From positions 1 to 64,000 of the forward strand of contig CALJLN010000027.1 of the NCBI GenBank assembly GCA_937982565.1: a stretch of DNA of 64,000 nucleotides, written 5' to 3'. The notes under the pieces were generated by a model, which had not been told where the DNA came from, ran no database searches, and saw only the letters and a list, made by a program, of their open reading frames with translations. The first letter of the stretch is position 1; each line of letters starts with the position of its first letter. The position numbers and the translations under genes are program-made. This DNA is from UBA2421 sp002343075 (GTDB lineage Bacteria > Planctomycetota > Phycisphaerae > Tepidisphaerales > Tepidisphaeraceae). Shown here in pieces: positions 53,670 through 62,100 of this stretch.

Positions 53670-54359
53670 GTGAACCCGGATGCGTCCAAAAGTATGTCAA
53701 GTGTAAGTGGAGCCCATTTCGGCCCGGATCGGGTGCAACCCGCCCACGAACCGGCTCCCGCAAGCGACGCCGAGCTGATGCAGGCGGCACGCAGCGGGGA
53801 TCGGGGGGCGTTCGGGCAGATTGTCACCCGATACCAAGACCGGCTGTTTACCGCCGTCCTGCGGTTGGTGGGCGATTATGAGGACGCGCGCGAGTTGACG
53901 CAGGAAGCGTTCACCCGCGCCATGATCAGCCTCGAAAACTTCCGCGGCGATGCGCAGCCGTACACATGGCTGTTCAGAATCGCGATGAATCTGTCAATCA
54001 GCCGGCTTCGCAAGGCGTCCCGGAAGCGGGTGTTTTCCCTGGATGCTCCTGCAAACGGGCGCCGGCACGGTGGCAGCGATGATCAGGCGGCGACATTGGT
54101 GGATCGGGTCAGCAACGTTCGCAGTGAGGCCCCCGAGGCCGCCGCCGAGCGTCGTGAGGCTCAGCAGCAGGTGCTCGCGGCGCTCGGAAGGCTGGACAGC
54201 GAGTATCGCGCGATTTTGGTTATGCGGGATGTGGAAGGATTCGATTACCAGCAGATGGCCGATCTGCTCGACCTCCCGCTGGGCACATTGAAGAGCCGCC
54301 TCTTTCGCGCGCGGCTTGCGTTAAGAGATGAGTTGAAGGGATATATGCAGAAAGGATGA
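53670..54359 (+). CDS. ECF RNA polymerase sigma factor
   Basis: A 229-residue ECF sigma factor. Region 2 has DRLFTAVLRLVGDYEDAREL, TQEAFTRAMISLENF and WLFRIAMNLSISRLRK. Region 4 has LDSEYRAILVMRDVEGFDYQ, the helix-turn-helix MADLLDLPLGTLKSRLFRAR. The start may be the GTG at 53670 or the ATG at 53694. The anti-sigma-like gene follows after a short hairpin-bearing gap. The pair probably responds to an envelope signal, given the membrane segment and export-like domain in the partner. Confidence 0.92.
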   Translation: MNPDASKSMSSVSGAHFGPDRVQPAHEPAPASDAELMQAARSGDRGAFGQIVTRYQDRLFTAVLRLVGDYEDARELTQEAFTRAMISLENFRGDAQPYTWLFRIAMNLSISRLRKASRKRVFSLDAPANGRRHGGSDDQAATLVDRVSNVRSEAPEAAAERREAQQQVLAALGRLDSEYRAILVMRDVEGFDYQQMADLLDLPLGTLKSRLFRARLALRDELKGYMQKG

Positions 54360-54403
54360 AGGATGAATGCTGAAGGATGAATCGTTCATCCTTCATCCTT
54401 CTG
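54348..54403. repeat. GGATGAAGGATGAA palindrome
   Basis: An inverted repeat, 54348-54367 and 54385-54403, differing by one extra A, with GGATGAA also repeated in the loop. It overlaps the last codons of the sigma factor gene and fills the gap before the anti-sigma start. A similar GGATGAAGG/CCTTCATCC dyad lies inside pheS. Confidence 0.75.
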
Positions 54404-54421
54404 ACTTCATACTCGGACACA

Positions 54422-56068
54422 ATGGGTCGATCGACCGAAGACATCGAAGCCAAACTTGCCGCGTTTGTCGATGGCGAGTTGGATGCAGCCGGCAGGGACG
54501 ATATCGAGAAGCACCTGCAGGCCAACCCTCAGCACCGCGCGCTGCTGGATGACCTTATGCGAGGGCGCGCACTGTTACGCGATCTCCCGAGCGAAGCGGC
54601 GCCGGCGGATATTCTTGAGTCGATCCAGGGCCACCTCGAGCGCCGGCTCCTCCTTGACGATGAGTCGGACGCAGTCGTCAGCAACCGACCGGGCCAGTTA
54701 AGGGGCTACCTCGCCATCGCAGCGGTGTTTCTTCTGACGGCGACGCTGGGAATCGTCATTTACTCGGTTTTGCCGAATTCGAGGCAGTCAACCGACTTGG
54801 CTGCGACATTCGGCCCCGCCGAGACGTTGCCGGATGAAGCGCTATCGACCGAATCGGCTGCCGCGGTGGGCGAAGGCCGCGTCGGGGGCACACGGGTCGC
54901 CGTCGCTCCGGGAGCGGGGCCGGATCAACCCCGCGCCGACGGTGTGCTGCACGATCGTGCGCTGACGGCGGCGGTGGACGCGATTCGGGGTGGGCCTGAT
55001 GCCACCGCGTCGATCGCGGGTCGCCGAACCGAGCCTGAGGTGGCGCGGCTTCCCACCATTGGAGCCACGATCCAGCCACCTCCCGGCTTCGCGATGGCCG
55101 ACGACGCAGCCCTTTCTCCAGTAATCATTCTTGCCAGCGATGACCCTGCGGCGACAGAGCAGGAGTTGTCATCGCTGCTGCTTAGCAATCGAGTGATGTT
55201 CGAGCAGGTACAGCCGGGCGATGCTGAAACCTCCCGCGCCAATGAGGGTAAGGCAGACGTGGCTTCGGGAGGTCTTGCACAAGCGAAAGAGAGTGTCGGC
55301 GAGTCGATCTTCATCGCACGAAGGCTGACGCGCAGCCAGTATCAAGCCATCGATCAGGCCCTTCGATCTCCCGCAAGAGCAAGAAAGCAGGCTGTCGGTC
55401 AGGCGGCGCAGGAGCAGTATCAGTCATCCCGGTACAAGGCCGCACCTGACGCATCCGAGCCGCCAGCGAGTGCTTCTGGGGTGCTCGAATCGGATAAGGA
55501 CAGGCTCAGCAAAGCCGAAGGCAGCGACGTAGCTCGGACGGGTCGCGGCGAGTTTGGAAAGGCCGCAGAACTCGATGCGATGGGAGGGGATGCAGCCCCC
55601 GCATCGCAACCCGGCGACGATGCGGATGTGATTGCCATCGGCGATCAGTTGACGATCAACCTCCCGCTGCAGATCCAGTCAAACGTAGGCGGGGGGCATC
55701 TGATTGAGGTTGGACCGGATGGGTCAATGCAGGTTCCGCCGCTCGAACCGATTGCCGTTGCAGGTCTGACGGTCGAAGAGGCGGGAAAGAAGCTTCGGGC
55801 GGCGCTGGGTGAAGATGCCACGATTGACGGGGCGGCTGTGTCGATAACCCGGCAATCGGTCGCCCGCACCGATGACACGCTGACTGACGTGGTGATTGTC
55901 GTGCGCCCGACCTCGGAGATGACCGCGGCCGGGGCAGTCACGAATCCCCCAACATCGCAACCCTCTGCCGACGCCGCCCCGACCGCCGAGGCTCCTGCAG
56001 AAGGCCCCTCGCTTGCGCCGGCGGGCGGCGAAGTGCCGGCCGCTGTTCCGGCAACTCAGCCGGGGTAA
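54422..56068 (+). CDS. Anti-sigma factor with export-like domain
   Basis: A 548-residue membrane protein. The N-terminal 70 residues (DIEAKLAAFVDGELDAAGRD) are an anti-sigma domain of the zf-HC2 fold without the Zn ligands His and Cys. A single membrane helix follows (about 98-118, AIAAVFLLTATLGIVIYSVL). A long Ala/Ser/Asp-rich periplasmic region leads to a C-terminal domain (about 410-500) resembling the polysaccharide export (Wza-type) module: IAIGDQLTINLPLQIQ, EVGPDGSMQVPPLEP, VAGLTVEEAGKKLRAAL. A Thr/Pro/Ala tail follows. The start ATG at 54422 lies 62 bases after the sigma factor stop. It would hold the ECF factor at the membrane. Confidence 0.8.
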   Translation: MGRSTEDIEAKLAAFVDGELDAAGRDDIEKHLQANPQHRALLDDLMRGRALLRDLPSEAAPADILESIQGHLERRLLLDDESDAVVSNRPGQLRGYLAIAAVFLLTATLGIVIYSVLPNSRQSTDLAATFGPAETLPDEALSTESAAAVGEGRVGGTRVAVAPGAGPDQPRADGVLHDRALTAAVDAIRGGPDATASIAGRRTEPEVARLPTIGATIQPPPGFAMADDAALSPVIILASDDPAATEQELSSLLLSNRVMFEQVQPGDAETSRANEGKADVASGGLAQAKESVGESIFIARRLTRSQYQAIDQALRSPARARKQAVGQAAQEQYQSSRYKAAPDASEPPASASGVLESDKDRLSKAEGSDVARTGRGEFGKAAELDAMGGDAAPASQPGDDADVIAIGDQLTINLPLQIQSNVGGGHLIEVGPDGSMQVPPLEPIAVAGLTVEEAGKKLRAALGEDATIDGAAVSITRQSVARTDDTLTDVVIVVRPTSEMTAAGAVTNPPTSQPSADAAPTAEAPAEGPSLAPAGGEVPAAVPATQPG

Positions 56069-56252
56069 CCGCTGCCCTTTCGCCCGAAGCACCCCCACGG
56101 CGCGCTTTTCGGCGCGCCAGAATCCATCGCCAGCGCCTGCTCTCAAACCGCCGCGGGTCTTCCCGGCAATATGAATCCGGCGGGCGAAGTCATATGATTG
56201 TGCGTGACGGTTTCCGGCGCGCTCCGGATTTCATGCTGATCGCGAGGTGGCT

Positions 56253-57149
56253 GTGAATCAATCTGTGACAATTGAGAATGAGCAACTGCGGCTCGAAATC
56301 TGGCCCAAACTTGGGGGCAAAATCTCGTCGATTGTCGATAAGGCCGACGGCTACGAGCTGATGTTTAACTACCCGGCAGAGTTGCCCGAAGAATGCATGT
56401 ACGGCAGGCAATACGACGCCACCTGGTACGCAGGCTGGGATGAGTGCTTCCCAGCGGTGGGCAGCGGGAACTATGTTGGGCATCCTTACGATCACATTGC
56501 CATTCCCGATCATGGCGAGGTTTATTCACTCCCATGCACCGCGGTGCCTACGAAGGACGGGATCACGACCCTCTCGCATGGGCTTCGATTTGGGTATCGG
56601 TTCTCGCGCAAACTTCAACTGATTGAAAACAAGATTGTCGCAACCTATTCGGCGGTCAACCTTGCGCCTTTTGAGTTTCGGTTCGTCTGGGCGCAGCACG
56701 CACTATGCAATATGGAAGGGGGCGTCGAGATCGATGTCGCAATCGACAAGGCATGGCGACACAGCCACGGCGTGGCGGGGGTGGAGCACCAGAAAGCATT
56801 TGAATGGCCTTTGGTCGATGGAAAGTACGATCTTTCGCGGCCGGCGCGGCTTCCAGTCGGTGGGTGGAAAGTCTTCTCGCATGATGTCATCGCAGCGCCG
56901 GCGGTCATCCGATATCCGAGCCGGGGCCGGCAACTGGAAATCGCTTTCACGAGTGAGGCTGTCAAAGCGCACTGGGGCCTGTGGCTTAGCGCCGGCGGGT
57001 GGAGCGGGCAGCATCACTTTGCCATGGAGCCGACGACCGGCCGCTTTGACCAACTCGACCGCAGCATCCAGGACGGCAGCGCCGCGCGCATCCCACCACT
57101 GGGCACGGTGCAATGGCAAACCATCTGGACAGTGAGCACCATCAGTTAA
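56253..57149 (+). CDS. Aldose 1-epimerase-like protein
   Basis: A 298-residue protein with an aldose epimerase/DUF4432-like beta-sandwich. LRLEIWPKLGGKISSIVDK is the usual opening, with YDATWYAGWDECFPAVG and IPDHGEVYSL further on. Later FVWAQHALCNMEGG and GQHHFAMEPTTG carry the His/Glu residues at the sugar pocket. These enzymes interconvert sugar anomers. The GTG at 56253 is used because GAGG is at a better distance than for the GTG at 56247. It stands apart from the sigma/anti-sigma genes. Confidence 0.75.
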   Translation: MNQSVTIENEQLRLEIWPKLGGKISSIVDKADGYELMFNYPAELPEECMYGRQYDATWYAGWDECFPAVGSGNYVGHPYDHIAIPDHGEVYSLPCTAVPTKDGITTLSHGLRFGYRFSRKLQLIENKIVATYSAVNLAPFEFRFVWAQHALCNMEGGVEIDVAIDKAWRHSHGVAGVEHQKAFEWPLVDGKYDLSRPARLPVGGWKVFSHDVIAAPAVIRYPSRGRQLEIAFTSEAVKAHWGLWLSAGGWSGQHHFAMEPTTGRFDQLDRSIQDGSAARIPPLGTVQWQTIWTVSTIS

Positions 57150-57395
57150 GAGTGCACCCGTCCGGCAAGCGATCGGTCGTGGGACACGAATCACTTCTGC
57201 AAGATTGGGTCGCGTTCAAAACACAGCTTGGTGGACAGATTGAATAATCTCGTAGCTTCGTTGGTTCCGTTGCTGGCGAGAAGAGTTTTTGAAGCGAATT
57301 CGTGGAAAATCGGATTGAGATATGAAATGAAAACGCGTTGGTGACGACTCTTAGGCTGTTCGCACTAACGTAGCCCGATTCCCTACCCCCCTGAG

Positions 57396-57433
57396 GCCCC
57401 AGCCGACTTCCCCGCGGCTGGGGCATTTTTTTT
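57396..57433 (+). terminator. Intrinsic terminator, orphan
   Basis: GCCCCAGCCG (57396-57405) pairs with CGGCTGGGGC (57415-57424), followed by an A and eight T. It is a strong plus-strand terminator, 247 bases after the epimerase-like stop, in a 282-base stretch (57150-57431) with no supported gene. Confidence 0.85.
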
Positions 57434-58043
57434 ATCGCTGCGACGGCGAACCGGTTTTCTGGCCAAAGATGATTGGATATCGTTCGATCAACATATATCC
57501 ACCGATGCCGACAGCCAGCAGCGAGAAAATCGGCAGCGTTCCAAGAGAGAAAAGTTTAATGCAAGCAAGCAGGTTGGCGAGTGTTGCCAATGAAGTGACG
57601 CCAAAGCCCAGCCGCAGCACCGCGGCGCGCATGCCCGGATTTTGGCTGCGCAAGCAGATCATGACCGCTGCCGCGTCGATCAGTGCCGAGAGTCCGAACA
57701 GAAACATCCCGCAGTCGGACCAGGCCGTGCCTGTCTCCAGTTCCCAGTAACTCACCGGCAGCCCCGATCGGGCACTTCCATCGTTTGGCCAGACCCAACC
57801 GGTGACAAAGGGCTGGCCCGAGGCAGTCGCGAGGGACCATTTTGCGAAGTTTTGGCCCACGAACATAAAAATGATCCCGATGATCACCGAGATAAGCGCG
57901 CCGCCCGGGCTTGCAAAGAGGTTGTCCTGTGGGACTGGTGCTCGCGTGGCGAGATTGACGCCCGGGCTTTCCAGTCCCGGCGGCGCGGTGGGGGTGCCGG
58001 CGTGGCCCTGGCCGGAGAGTTTAGGAAGCTTTGATAGGTCCAT
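57432..58043 (-). CDS. Small membrane protein, 203 aa
   Basis: I do not recognise the family. A Pro/Gly-rich soluble N-terminus (about 60 residues, KLPKLSGQGHAGTPTAPPG) is followed by a helix GALISVIIGIIFMFVG, a short extracytoplasmic loop with an Asp/Trp pair (VTGWVWPNDG), and three more hydrophobic segments, ending near YMLIERYPIIFG. So it has four membrane helices with the N-terminus probably inside. The ATG at 58043 follows AGGAGA; the longer frame upstream lies opposite pheS. Its stop overlaps the terminator T-run. Confidence 0.65.
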   Translation of the reverse strand: MDLSKLPKLSGQGHAGTPTAPPGLESPGVNLATRAPVPQDNLFASPGGALISVIIGIIFMFVGQNFAKWSLATASGQPFVTGWVWPNDGSARSGLPVSYWELETGTAWSDCGMFLFGLSALIDAAAVMICLRSQNPGMRAAVLRLGFGVTSLATLANLLACIKLFSLGTLPIFSLLAVGIGGYMLIERYPIIFGQKTGSPSQR

Positions 58044-58134
58044 TGCCCGTCTCCTATAAATGGATGCAACCCTTGCATTGCGGACACTTGGGCCGATCAT
58101 ACGCCACGCATTGCATGGTTGCGATTGATGAAAG

Positions 58135-59196
58135 GTGATCGAAGTGTCTGACTTGCTCGAACAGATCGAAGAGGTATCCACCGCCGCGGCTAACGACCTG
58201 TCGGCGGTCAAATCGCTGGCCGACCTGGAGGCGTTTCGCATTAAGTTTCTGGGCGCGAAGGGGGCTGTGAAGGCACTCATGCCGCTTCTCGGTAAAGTCG
58301 CCAAGGAAGACAAGCCGGCGATCGGTCAGAAGCTGAATGGCGTAAGTCAGGCATTAACATCTGCTTATGAACTGAGAAAGGCCGAGCTCGAATCGACGAC
58401 CGATGTCATGGGGATTGACGTGACCGAGCCTGGCGATCGACCCGCGCTTGGTCGGCGGCACATTCTCATGCAGGTGGTCGATGAACTGGTTGAACTGTTC
58501 GGCCGCATGGGCTTCTCCACCGCCGCCGGGCCGGAAGTGGAGGATGAATTCCACAACTTCGTGGCGCTGAATATTCCGCAAAGCCATCCCGCGCGCGACC
58601 CGCTGGATAACTACTACCTTCAACCGGCCAAAGCCGAAGACGGCAGGATGAAGGAGCAACGCAGCACGGACTCGTCCTCCGGCGTGCGGCCTTCATCCCT
58701 GCTTCTCCGCACCCAGACCAGTACGGTGCAGATTCGCGTCATGGAGAAACAGAAGCCGCCGATTCGCGTCGTGATTCCGGGGCGTGTTTACCGGCCTGAT
58801 ACGCATGATGACACGCATCTTTCGATGTTTCACCAGCTTGAGGCATTGGTCATCGACAAAGGTGTGACAATGGTCGATCTCAAGAGCACGATCATCCAGT
58901 TTGTGCACGCCTATTTTGGTGAAGATACGAAGGTGCGGTTCCGGCCGAGCTTCTTCCCGTTTACCGAGCCAAGTGCGGAGGTGGATGTCTGGTTTGAAGA
59001 TAAGCAGAAATGGATCGAGCTAGGCGGCTGCGGGATGGTCCACCCGAACGTGCTTTCCGCGGTGAACATCGACCCCGAGGAGTATAGCGGGTGGGCGTTT
59101 GGGTTTGGTATTGAGCGGATTGCCATGCGGAAATACTCGATTAACAACATTCGGCTGTTCGTCGAGAACGATATTCGGTTCTTGCGTCAGTTTTAG
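58135..59196 (+). CDS. pheS: Phenylalanine-tRNA ligase alpha subunit
   Basis: A 353-residue PheRS alpha chain, which with PheT forms the synthetase. The N-terminal coiled coil is followed by GPEVEDEFHNFVALNIPQSH, then class II motifs HLSMFHQLEALVIDKG, GCGMVHPNVL and WAFGFGIERIAMRKYSINN. An unusual insertion near residues 164-186, at the loop before LLRTQTSTV, is encoded by a palindromic repeat (58644-58701). The start may be the GTG at 58135 or 58144. pheT is not adjacent. Apart from the insertion it looks functional. Confidence 0.95.
   Translation: MIEVSDLLEQIEEVSTAAANDLSAVKSLADLEAFRIKFLGAKGAVKALMPLLGKVAKEDKPAIGQKLNGVSQALTSAYELRKAELESTTDVMGIDVTEPGDRPALGRRHILMQVVDELVELFGRMGFSTAAGPEVEDEFHNFVALNIPQSHPARDPLDNYYLQPAKAEDGRMKEQRSTDSSSGVRPSSLLLRTQTSTVQIRVMEKQKPPIRVVIPGRVYRPDTHDDTHLSMFHQLEALVIDKGVTMVDLKSTIIQFVHAYFGEDTKVRFRPSFFPFTEPSAEVDVWFEDKQKWIELGGCGMVHPNVLSAVNIDPEEYSGWAFGFGIERIAMRKYSINNIRLFVENDIRFLRQF
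58644..58701. repeat. Palindromic repeat inside pheS
   Basis: GGATGAAGG (58646-58654) and CCTTCATCC (58690-58698) are inverted, and the dyad extends outward through CAG/CTG with one bulged base. It keeps the reading frame and encodes a Ser/Arg/Asp-rich loop that family members usually lack at this point. Confidence 0.7.
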
Positions 59197-59219
59197 CCAC
59201 GTGCGAAACGCGAGAATTG

Positions 59220-59238
59220 ATTGAAACTGAGTCTCAAT
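59220..59238. promoter_or_regulatory. Fur-like operator before feoA
   Basis: A 19-base near-palindrome, ATTGAAACTGAGTCTCAAT. It fits the 7-1-7 pattern (TGAAACT, G, AGTCTCA) of Fur boxes. It lies 20 bases before the feoA ATG, where binding would block transcription. Confidence 0.6.
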
Positions 59239-59258
59239 TAGCGTAGATTGGTTCGATT

Positions 59259-59543
59259 ATGGAGAAGCACGCCTGCGAAAACCCGCACTGTCCGGCCCAA
59301 GGCGATCATAACCACTGTTCGCTAAACAGGTTAGGGATCGGCTGCCGGGGAACCGTGGTCTCGGTCGCCGGCGATTCGGAGCTTCGCCGGCGGTTGCTTG
59401 AAATGGGGTTTTGCAATGGGGCCGATGTCGAGGTCGTGCGGCGGGCACCGTTGGGTGACCCGATCGAGTGCCGGCTCCGTGGCTATTCGCTGAGTCTGCG
59501 CGGTGAGCAGGCGCAGTTTGTCACCATCGCAACCGCCCGCTAA
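59259..59543 (+). CDS. feoA: FeoA-like iron transport protein
   Basis: A 94-residue SH3-like FeoA protein that supports FeoB. The core is LNRLGIGCRGTVVSVAG, LRRRLLEMGFCNGADVEVV and GDPIECRLRGYSLSLRGEQA. About 20 residues at the N-terminus are Cys/His-rich (MEKHACENPHCPAQGDHNHC), an extension that might bind metal. A Fur-like box precedes it. The feoB gene follows after about 37 bases, so the two are co-transcribed. Confidence 0.92.
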   Translation: MEKHACENPHCPAQGDHNHCSLNRLGIGCRGTVVSVAGDSELRRRLLEMGFCNGADVEVVRRAPLGDPIECRLRGYSLSLRGEQAQFVTIATAR

Positions 59544-59580
59544 TGCCGCAGGCCCGCCTTCCTCGCCCGCGGGAACAGCC

Positions 59581-62067
59581 ATGACAGTTGCCCGTTCCAC
59601 TCTGACGGTCGCGCTCGCCGGCAACCCAAACTCCGGGAAAACCACGATTTTTAACGCGCTGACCGGCCTCCGGCAGAAGGTGGCGAACTATCCGGGCGTG
59701 ACAGTCGAGAAGAAGTCGGGCCGCTGCAAACTAGACACCGGCGAGTGGGCCGACGTCATTGATCTGCCAGGCGCCTACTCGCTCATTTCGAGATCGCCGG
59801 ATGAATTGGTAGCGATGGAGGTGTTACGCGGCCTGCGCGCCGATACCCCGCCGCCGGACGTCATTGTTTGCGTACTGGATGCGTCCAATCTTCAACGAAA
59901 TCTCTATTTCCTGAGCCAATTGATCGAATTGGGCCGGCCGATGGTCGTGGCGCTCAATATGATCGACATCGCCGAGCGCCGGGGCATCTTCAGCGACCCC
60001 GCTGCACTTAGCGAGCGACTGGGGCTGCCGGTCGTGCCGGTTGTGGGAACTGACCGAAAGGGTATCAATGAGTTGAAAGCCGCGCTTCGGCGCGCGCGCG
60101 TTCCCCCCATGCCGGATTGGCCCCTGCCCGAGCCGATGCACGAAGAGCTGCTGACCGTCGCCGGCGGGTTGGCGATCCTCGATGATGATGCGCTACCCGG
60201 CCTGGCCCGATACACCAGCATCGCCGAGCGCCTACTCATCGGCGACCGCGCCGACGATATCGCCGCGCTGGCCGAACGGGAACCGGTCAAATCGCTGTTA
60301 AGTCATGCCACACAAAGACTTGCGCAAAACGGCATCGATCCGATGCACGCGGACATTGAAGCGCATTACAAGTGGATCGATGGGGTAGAAAAGGCATCGC
60401 GCGGTAGTACCGGTTTCCAACCGGTTCTTCGACACTTTGAGAGGAATAATGAGGAGAAAAGGAATGGGGAGCGAGAGAATGGGGGTAAAGAAAATGCGTT
60501 GGAAACCCATGCTACGTTACTCGATTATGAGCCACGACTTACGTTCACCGACAAACTCGACCGGGTTCTGCTGCACAAAGTGTTGGGGCTGACGATTTTC
60601 ACGCTGGTGATGGCGAGCATTTTTGTGAGCGTATTCTGGATCGCCGACCCGATGATGGGAGCGGTGGAAGAGGGCATCGGCCAAGCCGGCCGATTCATCG
60701 CCGGGTTTTTTCCGGAAGGCCCGTTGGGCGACCTCTGGGCCGACGGCATCGTCGCCGGCGTCGGCGGGGTGCTTGTTTTCGTGCCGCAGATTGCGCTTTT
60801 GTTCCTGTTTCTGGCGATTCTAGAAGACTCCGGCTACCTGGCGCGGGCGGCTTTTTTGATGGACCGTGTGCTGAGCAAAGTGGGGTTGAACGGGAAGAGT
60901 TTCATTCCGCTACTGAGCAGTTTCGCGTGTGCGATTCCGGGCATCATGGCTGCTAGAACGATCGAATGCCAGCGCGATCGTTTAGCGACGATTTTTGTCG
61001 CGCCGTTTATGTCGTGCTCCGCGCGGCTGCCGGTTTACGCGCTCTTGATCGGTGCGTTCTTCGCCACATTCAGCGCCGCCGCCCGGGGTGGGATTTTGTT
61101 GGGTCTTTATGCGCTGGGCATCATCGCCGCCGTCGGCACGGCGATGCTGTTCAAACTGGGCGCAAAACGCACCGAACCGTCGTCGTTCATCCTCGAACTG
61201 CCGAGCTACAAACGCCCGAAACTCTCGCAGATTGCCAGAGTGGTGTGGACGAACACATGGGCGTTCATCAGCAAAGCGGGGACGATCATCTTCTGCTTGA
61301 GCGTGATTCTGTGGGCGATGATGTATTACCCGCGGTTGCCGCGCGAGTCCGGCGTTGCACTCGAACAGCAATTGCGAGCCGAAATCGCGAAGACGCAGAA
61401 AACGTATCGTCGTCCCTGGCATGTGGCCGGAAGCGACCGGCCGCAGCTAGATTATCAACCAGCAACTGTTGTTGGCGATGGAGAGCGTTACCCGTTTCCG
61501 CCTCACCTACGACCATTGTTCACCTACAACTACCAACCGTTTTTAGACGGAATGTCGGGGACTGAATGGTGGCGTTTTGATTCAGGGATAAGTCCGGCCA
61601 CAGCTATCAGTGACGAACAATTTCTTGATCGATCCGTCGCCTCTGCCCAACTCTGCCACAGTTACGCCGGCCGACTAGGTCATTTGATCGAGCCCGCCAT
61701 CAAGCCGCTGGGTTACGACTGGAAGATGGGTATCGGCCTGATCAGCGCGTTCGCGGCCCGCGAGGTGTTTGTCAGCACAATGGGCATCGTCTATTCCGTT
61801 GGAGGTGACGACGAAGACACCACGCCCCTTGCACAAGCGATGCTGGCCGATCGATATCCGGACGGTTCAAGAGTCTGGACGCCACTCGTAGCAACAAGCC
61901 TGCTCGTCTGGTTCGTGCTGGCGATGCAATGCATGAGCACCGTTGCCATCGTGAAGCGCGAAACGGGTGGATGGAAGTGGCCTATCTTGCAATTGTTGTA
62001 CATGACAGGATTGGCGTATGTCGTGAGTTTGGTCGTGTACCAGGTCGGTCGAGCATGTTTCACATGA
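59581..62067 (+). CDS. feoB: Ferrous iron transporter FeoB
   Basis: An 828-residue FeoB. The N-terminal GTPase has GNPNSGKTTIFNALTG (G1), PGVTVEKKSG (G2), DLPGAYSL (G3) and NMID (G4). A helical linker (about 170-270) and the membrane gate domain follow, with Gate motifs around FACAIPGIMAARTIECQRDR and GLISAFAAREVFVSTMGIVY. Two unusual parts: residues about 275-312 are an in-frame insertion from a palindromic repeat (60404-60516), and the loop at about 580-690 looks longer than usual. The ATG at 59581 is used; the upstream frame overlaps feoA and is not family-like. Confidence 0.95.
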   Translation: MTVARSTLTVALAGNPNSGKTTIFNALTGLRQKVANYPGVTVEKKSGRCKLDTGEWADVIDLPGAYSLISRSPDELVAMEVLRGLRADTPPPDVIVCVLDASNLQRNLYFLSQLIELGRPMVVALNMIDIAERRGIFSDPAALSERLGLPVVPVVGTDRKGINELKAALRRARVPPMPDWPLPEPMHEELLTVAGGLAILDDDALPGLARYTSIAERLLIGDRADDIAALAEREPVKSLLSHATQRLAQNGIDPMHADIEAHYKWIDGVEKASRGSTGFQPVLRHFERNNEEKRNGERENGGKENALETHATLLDYEPRLTFTDKLDRVLLHKVLGLTIFTLVMASIFVSVFWIADPMMGAVEEGIGQAGRFIAGFFPEGPLGDLWADGIVAGVGGVLVFVPQIALLFLFLAILEDSGYLARAAFLMDRVLSKVGLNGKSFIPLLSSFACAIPGIMAARTIECQRDRLATIFVAPFMSCSARLPVYALLIGAFFATFSAAARGGILLGLYALGIIAAVGTAMLFKLGAKRTEPSSFILELPSYKRPKLSQIARVVWTNTWAFISKAGTIIFCLSVILWAMMYYPRLPRESGVALEQQLRAEIAKTQKTYRRPWHVAGSDRPQLDYQPATVVGDGERYPFPPHLRPLFTYNYQPFLDGMSGTEWWRFDSGISPATAISDEQFLDRSVASAQLCHSYAGRLGHLIEPAIKPLGYDWKMGIGLISAFAAREVFVSTMGIVYSVGGDDEDTTPLAQAMLADRYPDGSRVWTPLVATSLLVWFVLAMQCMSTVAIVKRETGGWKWPILQLLYMTGLAYVVSLVVYQVGRACFT
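60404..60516. repeat. Palindromic repeat inside feoB
   Basis: The left arm (60404-60426, containing GGTTTCCAACCGG) and right arm (60496-60516, containing GTTGGAAACCCATGC) are inverted copies of the TTTCCAACC family also seen at 8537-8590. The insertion is in frame and encodes a stretch starting STGFQPV and ending THATLL, which is typical of translated planctomycete repeats. Confidence 0.75.
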
Positions 62068-62100
62068 TCAACCGGGCCGGTCGCTTTAGCGACTGGATGT

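Noticed and set aside
57450..57465. AACCGGTT-like sequence as a further LacI-type operator
   Set aside because: It lies inside the last codons of the small membrane protein gene, without a promoter or flanking symmetry.
59503..59580. FeoB start upstream within feoA
   Set aside because: The G1 motif sits a normal distance from the ATG at 59581, and the extra residues are low complexity.
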